NCBI GenBank assembly: GCA_021821585.1 | Contig: JAKACF010000185.1 | Coordinates: 1-6,210 of the forward strand | Origin: Actinomycetes bacterium | Lineage (GTDB): Bacteria > Actinomycetota > Acidimicrobiia > Acidimicrobiales > Bog-793 | Length of the DNA stretch: 6,210 nt | Direction of reading: 5' to 3' | In this document: positions 1 to 5,893 of the stretch, piece by piece | Numbering within the stretch: the stretch's first letter is position 1 | Layout: each line of letters opens with the position of its first letter | Made by a program: the position numbers and the translations under genes | The notes under the pieces: model-generated | What the model was told of the DNA's origin: nothing | Databases searched by the model: none | The model's input: the letters and a program-made list of their open reading frames with translations, nothing else

Positions 1-1334
1 CGGCCGGCCTTCACGGCCACGATGGGCTTGGAGTGGGCGATGCGCCGGGCGATGCGGGCGAAGTGCCGCGGGTTCCCGAAGGACTCGAGGTAGAGGAGGA
101 TGACGTCGGTGCTCGGGTCCTCCTCCCAGTACCTGAGCAGGTCGTTGCCGCTCACGTCGGCCTTGTTGCCGACCGAGACGAAGCTCGAGACCCCGAGGTC
201 GCGATGGGTCGCCTCGTTCAAGATGGCGATCCCGAGGCCACCTGACTGCGAGGAGAAGGCGATCCGCCCGGGCACGGGCGCCACCGGCGAGAAGGTGGCG
301 TTCATCGACACCGACGGGTCGGTGTTGACGACGCCCATGCAGTTCGGCCCGACGAGGCGCATCCCGTAGCGCCGGGCGAGGGCGACGAGCTCGCGCTCGG
401 CCGCCGCGCCCTCGGGCCCGGACTCGGCGAACCCGGCGCTGATGACGACGAGCCCGCCGACATGGCTCTCGCCGCACTGCTCGACGACCTCGTGCACCGC
501 CTTGGCGGGGACCGCCACCACGGCGAGGTCGACCGGCCCCGGCACCTCGGCGATGCTCGCGTAGGCGGGGAGGCCGGCGACCTCTCCCCCGGCGGGGTTG
601 ACCGGGTAGATCGGACCGGTGAAGCCGCCGGCGACGAGGTTGGCGAGCAGCTCCGAACCGATCGTCCCGGGTCTCCGGCTCGCCCCGATGACGGCGATCG
701 ATCTCGGGGCGAGGAGGCGTGCCACCGAGGCGACGGTCGCCTTGCGGTCGCGCTCCTCGACGAGGTCGAGGTACCGCGGAGCGGGGTCGAGGCTCATCGC
801 CACGCGGACGACCCCGCCGTCGAAGCTGGCCCGCTCCTCGAAGCCGGCCTGGCGGAAGACGTTCAGCATGCGCCGGTTGTCGGCGAGCGTGTCGGCCACG
901 AAGCGGCGGAGGCCGGCTGCCCGGGCGGCCGAGGCGAGGTGCTCGAGCAGCACCGTGCCGATGCCGCGCCCCTGGTGGTCGTCGCGGACGGTGAAGGCGA
1001 CCTCGGCCTCGTCGGTGCCCGGCACCCGGTCGTAGGCGGCCTCGGCGACGAGCTCGCCGTCGACGAAGGCGACGAGCGCCAGGCGGTTGCGGTAGTCCAC
1101 CTGCACCCAGCGCCCCACCTCGGTGGCGGGGAGCGACCGGCGCACGCTGAAAAACCGGTAGTAGGAGGAGTCCTCCGAGAGGGACTCGTGCAGCTGCCGG
1201 ACGGCCTCGAGGTCGTTCGGCACCACCGGGCGGACCTCGGCGCTGCGGCCGTCGACGAGGAGGACGTCGGCCTCGAGCTCGTGGGGATAGCCCTCCGGGA
1301 CCGCCTCGCGAAGGCGGACGCCGGCGGCGCTCAC
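1..1334 (-). CDS. GNAT acetyltransferase fused to NDP-forming acyl-CoA synthetase (PatA-like), C-terminus outside window
   Basis: The first 444 residues are present; the rest lies beyond the left edge (full-length relatives are about 900 residues). Domains in order: a lead-in with YPHELEADVLL near residues 16-26; a GNAT domain at about 30-180 with acetyl-CoA-binding motif QGRGIG at 121-126 and a typical ADNRRMLNVFRQAGF segment at 151-165; a Rossmann-type CoA-binding domain from about 205 (VIGASRRPGTIG at 215-226, VGPNCMG at 328-334); and the start of the ligase-CoA domain (SSQSGGLG at 361-368). GNAT-first order matches Streptomyces lividans PatA, a lysine acetyltransferase controlling acyl-CoA synthetases; E. 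coli PatZ has the opposite order. It could acetylate proteins using acetyl-CoA, interconvert acetyl-CoA and acetate with ADP/ATP, or both. The GTG start overlaps the upstream stop as GTGA, so translation is probably coupled. Cytoplasmic; no signal peptide or membrane segment seen. Family confident, exact activity inferred. Confidence 0.9.
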   Translation of the reverse strand, partial: MSAAGVRLREAVPEGYPHELEADVLLVDGRSAEVRPVVPNDLEAVRQLHESLSEDSSYYRFFSVRRSLPATEVGRWVQVDYRNRLALVAFVDGELVAEAAYDRVPGTDEAEVAFTVRDDHQGRGIGTVLLEHLASAARAAGLRRFVADTLADNRRMLNVFRQAGFEERASFDGGVVRVAMSLDPAPRYLDLVEERDRKATVASVARLLAPRSIAVIGASRRPGTIGSELLANLVAGGFTGPIYPVNPAGGEVAGLPAYASIAEVPGPVDLAVVAVPAKAVHEVVEQCGESHVGGLVVISAGFAESGPEGAAAERELVALARRYGMRLVGPNCMGVVNTDPSVSMNATFSPVAPVPGRIAFSSQSGGLGIAILNEATHRDLGVSSFVSVGNKADVSGNDLLRYWEEDPSTDVILLYLESFGNPRHFARIARRIAHSKPIVAVKAG

Positions 1335-1903
1335 CCGGCCGACACCGCCTGCTCGACGTCGAGCAGGAAGCGGCGGACCGACGACTCGGCCACGTGGTGC
1401 ATGCCGAGCCGGTCGATCCCCCAGCCGATCTGACCGAGCGGGGCCCGGTAGCAGCCGGAGAGGGCGAGCCGGCTCGCACCCTCGCCGAGGCTCGACAGCT
1501 CGAGGTCGCCCTCGAGGCGGGGCAGCAGGTGGCCGAAGGCGAGCGGCTCCCATACGAGCGGCACGACGACGGTGCCCGGGCGCGCCCGGGGCGGTCCGAT
1601 GCTGAGGGCGACCGCAGAGCCCGGGACCCGCCCCGTCGGCCCGATCCGGACGACGCCGGTGACGACGCCGGGGAGGCCGCCCCCGGCCGGGAGGGCGCCG
1701 TCGAGCTCCGGCCCTCCCTCCTCGGACTCGGGCGCCTGCCAGCCGGCGAGGCGAGTCAGCCAGGCGGCCTGCTCGTCTGCGAGGACGGCGGCCACCTCCT
1801 CGAAGTCCCTCTCGAGATGGACGAAGTCGCCGACGAAGACGGCGCGGGGCCGGGTCCCACCGCCCGCCGCGCTGGCGTCCGCGCTCGGCTCGGGGGCGAT
1901 CAC
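1331..1903 (-). CDS. Conserved-looking hypothetical protein, probable SRPBCC/START-like fold
   Basis: This 190-residue protein starts with GTG overlapping the uspA stop codon (GTGA) and ends in another GTGA overlap with the GNAT-ACS gene. A purine-rich GAGGAGG in the end of uspA serves as its ribosome binding site. I do not recognise a named family. The first 18 residues are Ala/Gly/Pro-rich and probably disordered. Then come a strand-helix segment (VFVGDFVHLERDFEEVAAVL, 22-41), a Gly/Pro-rich stretch, and a C-terminal half with alternating strands (TVVVPLVWEP at 111-120, GDLELSSLG, SRLALSGCYR) ending in a long amphipathic helix (about 164-188). Strands followed by a long C-terminal helix suggest an SRPBCC/START-like ligand-binding fold. 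That is inference from pattern only. It contains no lysine and no obvious catalytic motif. Its position between uspA and the GNAT-ACS gene suggests a role in the same stress response. Confidence 0.8.
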   Translation of the reverse strand: MIAPEPSADASAAGGGTRPRAVFVGDFVHLERDFEEVAAVLADEQAAWLTRLAGWQAPESEEGGPELDGALPAGGGLPGVVTGVVRIGPTGRVPGSAVALSIGPPRARPGTVVVPLVWEPLAFGHLLPRLEGDLELSSLGEGASRLALSGCYRAPLGQIGWGIDRLGMHHVAESSVRRFLLDVEQAVSAG

Positions 1904-2379
1904 GCCGCCCCCTCCTCGATGCGCGGCCGGACGATGAGGACCGGGCAGGGGGCGTGGTGGACACAGGACTGGCCGACCGAGCCGAGGGTGAGGCTCGAGA
2001 AGCCTCCCCGTCCCCGGCTGCCGACGACGAGGAGGTCCGCCCCCTCGCTCTCGCCGACGAGCACCCGGGCGGCCGGGCCTTCCACGATGCTGCGGCGGAT
2101 GTCGAGCCCGTGCTCCTCGCCGAGGACCTCCGCCTCGATGGCGGCGACGGCGTGCTCGGCGTTCTCCTGCACCGCCTTCTCGAAGCCCGCCACGTCCATG
2201 TTGTAGGGCGCCAGCGGATAGCCGATGTGCCAGGCGTGGACGACGTGCAGCGTCCAGCCCCTCCAGCGGGCGACCTCGGCCGCATAGCGCAGCGCGTCGC
2301 GCCCCCCCTCGGAGTCGTCGACTCCGACCACCACCCGGCCCCTGCGGGCCGAGGCGTCCGACGCATCACTTCTCGTCAT
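1900..2379 (-). CDS. Universal stress protein, UspA family, ATP-binding type
   Basis: A single-domain Usp of 159 residues, a usual family length. The N-terminal strand with the nucleotide-contacting Asp is VVVGVDDSEGG at 16-26. The C-terminal ATP signature G-x2-G-x9-G-(S/T) is fully intact at residues 120-134 (GSRGRGGFSSLTLGS), followed by the family ending CPVLIV at 145-150. ATP-binding Usps act as cytoplasmic dimers in stress, growth arrest and hypoxia responses. The ATG at 2379 is chosen because AGGAGGT lies 7 bases upstream; an in-frame extension to 2481 would run through the divergent operators and has no Usp similarity. First gene of the leftward operon. It contains one lysine (K68), of interest because a GNAT protein is encoded in the same operon and mycobacterial Pat is known to acetylate a Usp. 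Confidence 0.93.
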   Translation of the reverse strand: MTRSDASDASARRGRVVVGVDDSEGGRDALRYAAEVARWRGWTLHVVHAWHIGYPLAPYNMDVAGFEKAVQENAEHAVAAIEAEVLGEEHGLDIRRSIVEGPAARVLVGESEGADLLVVGSRGRGGFSSLTLGSVGQSCVHHAPCPVLIVRPRIEEGAA

Positions 2380-2386
2380 CGGTGCA

Positions 2387-2393
2387 ACCTCCT
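2387..2393 (-). promoter_or_regulatory. Ribosome binding site of the universal stress gene
   Basis: Read on the minus strand, AGGAGGT lies 7 bases before the ATG at 2379. It is a near-perfect Shine-Dalgarno sequence at ideal spacing, the strongest in the window, and it decides the uspA start against the longer in-frame alternative. Confidence 0.85.
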
Positions 2394-2423
2394 CAGGTGA
2401 TGATGACGATCCTGTATCGGAGG

Positions 2424-2443
2424 GGACCAGGGCCGAAGGTCCC
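2424..2443 (-). promoter_or_regulatory. Operator-like element, copy facing the usp operon
   Basis: On the plus strand this is GGACCAGGGCCGAAGGTCCC. Read towards uspA it is GGGACCTTCGGCCCTGGTCC, and it ends 44 bases before the uspA start codon. It matches the second element (2474-2493) at 19 of 20 bases in inverted orientation. The core GGGACCTTCGGCCC matches 11 of 14 positions of the DosR/DevR core GGGACTWWAGTCCC. It also contains the dyad GGGACC-N9-GGTCCC at 2423-2443. It is probably a binding site for a dimeric regulator. The duplication is seen directly; the identity of the regulator is inferred. Confidence 0.65.
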
Positions 2444-2473
2444 GACGCCGGACCTTCTCCTCCCCCGCCATCA

Positions 2474-2493
2474 GGGACCATCGGCCCTGGTCC
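2474..2493 (+). promoter_or_regulatory. Operator-like element, copy facing the Acg/xfp/ackA operon
   Basis: The sequence is GGGACCATCGGCCCTGGTCC. It lies 51 bases before the nitroreductase ATG and has the same orientation towards its gene as the other copy has towards uspA. It differs from that copy at one base (A for T at the seventh position). The core GGGACCATCGGCCC matches 11 of 14 positions of the DosR/DevR core, differing at positions 6, 9 and 11. A factor bound here would lie at or next to the inferred -35 region of the rightward promoter. Confidence 0.65.
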
Positions 2494-2535
2494 GACGACC
2501 GTCGGAGGCGTTCAATCAGCCCCGGACCCGAGCCT

Positions 2536-2541
2536 GGAGGG
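2536..2541 (+). promoter_or_regulatory. Ribosome binding site of the Acg-type nitroreductase gene
   Basis: GGAGGG lies just upstream of the ATG at 2545. Spacing is short (3-4 bases) but usable. It supports this ATG, which also sits right before the conserved N-terminal flavin-binding motif. Confidence 0.6.
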
Positions 2542-2544
2542 CAG

Positions 2545-3537
2545 ATGAACAACGAGCAGCTCCGCGAGGTCGTGCGGGCGGCCGTACGCGCACCGTCGGT
2601 GCACAACACCCAGCCGTGGCAGTTCGTGAGCCACCTGGCAACCCCCTCGGAGGTCGACGCCATCGAGGTGCGGGCCGACCGCTCCCGCAGCCTCCAGGTG
2701 ATCGACCCGCTCGGGCGCGAGCTCCACATGAGCTGCGGGGCGGCGATCGAGCTCGCCCGGCTGGCCGTGCGTGCCCTCGGGGTCCGCTGCGACGTCGAGC
2801 TGCTTCCCGACCCGGCCGACCCCGACCTGCTCGCCCTGCTCCACCCCGGGGCGCCCGAGCCCCCGACCGAGGAGGAGCTCCGCCTGCACGCCTCGGCCGG
2901 CGCCCGCTACACCGAGCGGGGCGGCTTCGACGAGCGCCCGGTCGACGAGGCCCTGCGGGAGAAGATGCGGCTGGCGACGGCCGAGCAGGGGGTCTGGCTC
3001 CTCTACCTCGACCGGCCCGGCGACCAGGTGACGACCGCCGTGCTGCTCGCCCGCGCCGACGACATCGAGCGGTCGAACCCCGCCTACGAACAGGAGCTCG
3101 CCGGCTGGGTGCGGCGCCAGGCGGAGCCGGACGAGGGGATCCCTGCCGCCGCGGTCGCCGACCAGGGCGCCCGGGTCTCGTCGTACCGCCGGCGCGAGTT
3201 CCTCCCCGACGGGCCCCGGGCCGAGCCGCCCGAGGCCTCCGCCGGCCCCCCCGAGGCCGAGCACCCCCTGGTCTGCATCCTCGGGACGGAGGGCGACGAC
3301 CCGGCCGCCTGGCTGCGCACGGGCCAGGCGCTCGGGCGGCTCCTGCTCGTGGCGGCGGACGAGGGCGTCTCGGCGGCGCCGATGACCCAGGTCATCGAGG
3401 TGCCGGCCACCCGCTCGATGCTCGCCGCCCACCTCGGCCTGCTCGGGTATCCCCAGATCGTCCTGCGGATGGGCTACGGGCACGGCTCGCCGACGACCGG
3501 CCGCCGCCCGCTCGAGGACGTCCTGCGGGATGGCTGA
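2545..3537 (+). CDS. Acg-family nitroreductase-fold flavoprotein
   Basis: A 330-residue protein of the Acg type (mycobacterial relatives Rv2032/Acg, Rv3127, Rv3131), in which two nitroreductase-like halves are joined in one chain. The diagnostic FMN-site motif APSVHNTQPW is at 16-25, followed by DPLGRELHMSCGAA at 54-67. The C-terminal half has QALGRLLLVAADEGVSAAP at 261-279 and YPQIVLRMGYG at 302-312, then a family-typical GRRPLEDVL ending at 319-327. Classical nitroreductases use FMN and NAD(P)H, but characterised mycobacterial Acg proteins bind FMN with poor or no nitroreductase activity and have been proposed to store or sequester flavin. The substrate here is therefore unknown. In mycobacteria the family belongs to the DosR hypoxia regulon. 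First gene of the rightward operon; its end overlaps the phosphoketolase start by 8 bases. No signal peptide. Confidence 0.92.
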   Translation: MNNEQLREVVRAAVRAPSVHNTQPWQFVSHLATPSEVDAIEVRADRSRSLQVIDPLGRELHMSCGAAIELARLAVRALGVRCDVELLPDPADPDLLALLHPGAPEPPTEEELRLHASAGARYTERGGFDERPVDEALREKMRLATAEQGVWLLYLDRPGDQVTTAVLLARADDIERSNPAYEQELAGWVRRQAEPDEGIPAAAVADQGARVSSYRRREFLPDGPRAEPPEASAGPPEAEHPLVCILGTEGDDPAAWLRTGQALGRLLLVAADEGVSAAPMTQVIEVPATRSMLAAHLGLLGYPQIVLRMGYGHGSPTTGRRPLEDVLRDG

Positions 3538-5893
3538 GGCGCTGTCGGCCGCCGAGGCGGCCCGGCTCGACGGCTGGTGGCGGGCGGCGAACTACCTCGC
3601 CGTCGGGCAGATCTACCTGCTCGACAACCCGCTCGTGCGCGAGCCGCTGAGGCCCGAGCACATCAAACCCCGGCTGCTCGGGCACTGGGGGACCACGCCC
3701 GGGCTCACGCTGCTGTACGCCCACCTCAACCGGCTCATCACCCAGCGCGACCTCGATGCCATCTTCGTCTGCGGTCCCGGCCACGGCGGTCCGGCCGTCG
3801 TGGCGGCGAGCTACCTCGAGGGCACCTACAGCGAGCTCTACCCCCACGTCGGCCAGGACGTCGGCGGTCTGAGGCGCCTGTTCCGCCAGTTCTCCTTCCC
3901 GGGCGGGATCCCCTCGCACGCCGCCCCGGAGACGCCGGGCTCGATCAACGAGGGCGGCGAGCTCGGCTACTCGCTCCTCCATGCCTACGGGGCGGTCTTC
4001 GACCGACCGGGGCTCGTCGCCTTCTGCGTCGTCGGCGACGGCGAGGCCGAGACGGGAGCGCTCGCCACGAGCTGGCACTCCAACAAGTTCCTCAACCCCG
4101 CCCGCGACGGAGCCGTCGTGCCGATCCTGCACCTGAACGGCTACAAGATCGCCGGGCCGACCGTGCTCTCGCGCATCGGGCGGGACGAGCTGCTCTTCCT
4201 CCTCGAGGGCTACGGCTACCACCCCCTCGTCGTCGCCGAGGACGACCCGGGCGCCGTCCACGAGCCGTTGGCGGCCGCGCTCGACGAGATCGCCGACGAG
4301 CTCGCCGAGATCAAGCAGGCGGCTGCAGGCTCGTCCGAGCGGCCCCGCTGGCCGATGCTGGTCCTCGAGACCCCGAAGGGCTGGACCGGCCCGAAGGTCG
4401 TCGACGGGCTCCCCGTCGAGGGCACCTGGCGGGCCCACCAGGTGCCGCTCGCCGAGGTGCGGACCAACCCCGGGCACCTGGCGCTGCTCGAGCAGTGGCT
4501 GCACCGCTACCGCCCCGAGGAGCTCTTCGACGACGCCGGCCGCCTCGTCGACGACCTGGCCCGCCTCGCCCCGAGCGGCCGGCGGCGGATGTCGGCCAAC
4601 CCCGTGGCGAACGGCGGCGTCCTGCTCGAGGAGCTCGACCTTCCGCCCGTCGGGCGCTACGCCGTCGAGGTCCCGGCCCCGGGCGCCGTCTTCGGTGAGC
4701 CGACGAGGGTGCTCGGCCGGTTCCTGCGCGACGTGATGGCGGCGAACGACACCCGCTTTCGGGTCATGGGCCCCGACGAGACCGCCTCCAACCGGCTCGA
4801 CGCCCTGTTCGAGGTGACCGACCGGGTGCTCCTCGCCGAGCGCCGCGAGACCGACGAGCACCTCTCTCCCACCGGCCGCGTGATGGAGGTGCTCTCCGAG
4901 CACTGCTGCCAGGGCTGGCTCGAGGGCTACCTCCTGAGCGGGCGCCACGGGGTCTTCAACTGTTACGAGGCCTTCATCCACATCGTCGACTCGATGTTCA
5001 ACCAGCATGCGAAGTGGCTGAAGGTGAGCGGGGAGCTCCCATGGAGGGCGCCCATCGCCTCGCTCAACTACCTGCTCACCTCGCACGTCTGGCGCCAGGA
5101 CCACAACGGCTTCTCCCACCAGGACCCCGGCTTCGTCGACCACGTCGTCAACAAGAAGGCCGAGGTGGTGCGGACCTACTTCCCGCCCGACGCCAACTGC
5201 CTGCTCTCGGTCATGGCGCACTGCCTCGAGAGCCGCAACCACGTGAACGTCGTCGTCGCCGGCAAGCAGCCCTCCCTCGAGTGGCTCCCGATGGACGAGG
5301 CGGCTGCCCACTGCCGCCGGGGACTCGGTGTCTGGGAGTTCGCCAGCAGCGAAGGGGGCGGCGTGCCCGACGTCGTCCTCGCCTGCTGCGGCGACGTCCC
5401 GACGCTCGAGACGCTGGCGGCGGCCTCCATCTGCGCCGACCGGCTCCCCGAGCTCAAGGTGCGGGTGGTGAACGTCGTCGACCTGATGCGGCTCCAGCCG
5501 CCGAGCGAGCACCCCCACGGGCTGAGCGACGCCGAGTTCGACGAGCTGTTCGCCACCGACCGCCCGGTGATCTTCGCCTACCACGGCTACCCGTGGCTGA
5601 TCCACCGGCTCACCTACCGCCGGGCCAACCACGACCACCTGCACGTCCGCGGCTACAAGGAGGAGGGCACGACGACGACGCCCTTCGACATGGTCATGAT
5701 GAACGACCTCGACCGCTTCCACCTCGTCATGGACGTGATCGACCGGGTCCCGGGCCTCGGGGTACGGGAGGCAGCCCTGCGCCAGGAGATGGCCGATGCC
5801 CGGGCCGCCGCCCGCGCCTACACCCGCGAGCACGGCGAGGACCCTCCGGAGATCTCGGGATGGACCTTCCCCGGACGGCCGGCAGGGCCGTGA
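3530..5893 (+). CDS. xfp: Xylulose-5-phosphate/fructose-6-phosphate phosphoketolase
   Basis: A complete 787-residue thiamine-diphosphate enzyme of normal family length. It splits xylulose 5-phosphate (and usually fructose 6-phosphate) with phosphate into acetyl phosphate plus glyceraldehyde 3-phosphate (or erythrose 4-phosphate). Seen in order: GHWGTTPG at 51-58; GPGHGGP at 82-88; family signature EGGELGY at 141-147; ThDP/Mg motif GDGEAETGALATSWHSNKF at 169-187, closing with LNGYKI at 202-207; SPTGR at 446-450; NCYEAF at 477-482 with catalytic Glu480; RQDHNGFSHQDPG at 522-534 with active-site histidines; and YHGYPWLIHRLTYRR at 684-698. All expected active-site residues are present (H52, H85, E480, H525, H530). 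The ATG overlaps the nitroreductase stop by 8 bases, and the stop overlaps the acetate kinase GTG. C5 versus C6 substrate preference cannot be read from sequence. Cytoplasmic. Confidence 0.97.
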   Translation: MAEALSAAEAARLDGWWRAANYLAVGQIYLLDNPLVREPLRPEHIKPRLLGHWGTTPGLTLLYAHLNRLITQRDLDAIFVCGPGHGGPAVVAASYLEGTYSELYPHVGQDVGGLRRLFRQFSFPGGIPSHAAPETPGSINEGGELGYSLLHAYGAVFDRPGLVAFCVVGDGEAETGALATSWHSNKFLNPARDGAVVPILHLNGYKIAGPTVLSRIGRDELLFLLEGYGYHPLVVAEDDPGAVHEPLAAALDEIADELAEIKQAAAGSSERPRWPMLVLETPKGWTGPKVVDGLPVEGTWRAHQVPLAEVRTNPGHLALLEQWLHRYRPEELFDDAGRLVDDLARLAPSGRRRMSANPVANGGVLLEELDLPPVGRYAVEVPAPGAVFGEPTRVLGRFLRDVMAANDTRFRVMGPDETASNRLDALFEVTDRVLLAERRETDEHLSPTGRVMEVLSEHCCQGWLEGYLLSGRHGVFNCYEAFIHIVDSMFNQHAKWLKVSGELPWRAPIASLNYLLTSHVWRQDHNGFSHQDPGFVDHVVNKKAEVVRTYFPPDANCLLSVMAHCLESRNHVNVVVAGKQPSLEWLPMDEAAAHCRRGLGVWEFASSEGGGVPDVVLACCGDVPTLETLAAASICADRLPELKVRVVNVVDLMRLQPPSEHPHGLSDAEFDELFATDRPVIFAYHGYPWLIHRLTYRRANHDHLHVRGYKEEGTTTTPFDMVMMNDLDRFHLVMDVIDRVPGLGVREAALRQEMADARAAARAYTREHGEDPPEISGWTFPGRPAGP

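Larger units (their letters stand above)
2380..2544. promoter_or_regulatory. Divergent intergenic promoter region
   Basis: This is the only substantial non-coding gap in the window. It separates the usp operon (leftward) from the Acg/xfp/ackA operon (rightward), so it should hold both promoters. It contains the two inverted operator-like elements described separately. For the rightward promoter, TTCAAT at 2511-2516 is a weak -10 candidate. It sits 17 bases after TGGTCC at 2488-2493, so a -35 region would fall inside the operator copy, as expected for an activator-dependent promoter. I could not pick a convincing -10 for the leftward promoter. Promoter positions are inference. Confidence 0.7.

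Noticed and set aside
462..1433. Plus-strand open frame of 323 codons over the GNAT-ACS region
   Set aside because: It is opposite a clear GNAT/CoA-binding coding sequence, has shadow-type composition and no recognisable domain.
1394..2206. Plus-strand open frame of 270 codons opposite the hypothetical and usp genes
   Set aside because: Antisense shadow; the minus strand carries the intact Usp ATP motif and properly overlapping genes.
2380..2481. N-terminal extension of the universal stress protein to an upstream start at 2481
   Set aside because: The extra 34 residues are Gly/Pro/Ser-rich, have no Usp similarity and would run through both operator copies. The ATG at 2379 has an ideal Shine-Dalgarno sequence.
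2424..2493. The inverted repeat as a transcription terminator, RNA hairpin or transposon end pair
   Set aside because: It lies between two divergent start codons rather than after a gene, has no T-run, the 30-base loop is too small for any mobile element, and no target duplication is seen. Paired operators fit better.
3392..5833. Very long open frame (813 codons) on the minus strand, antisense to phosphoketolase
   Set aside because: Its translation is a low-complexity mix of Val, Glu, Gly, Arg and His with no family motif. It lies wholly opposite the strongly supported xfp and the end of the nitroreductase gene. Such mirror frames are expected in GC-rich genes with biased third positions.
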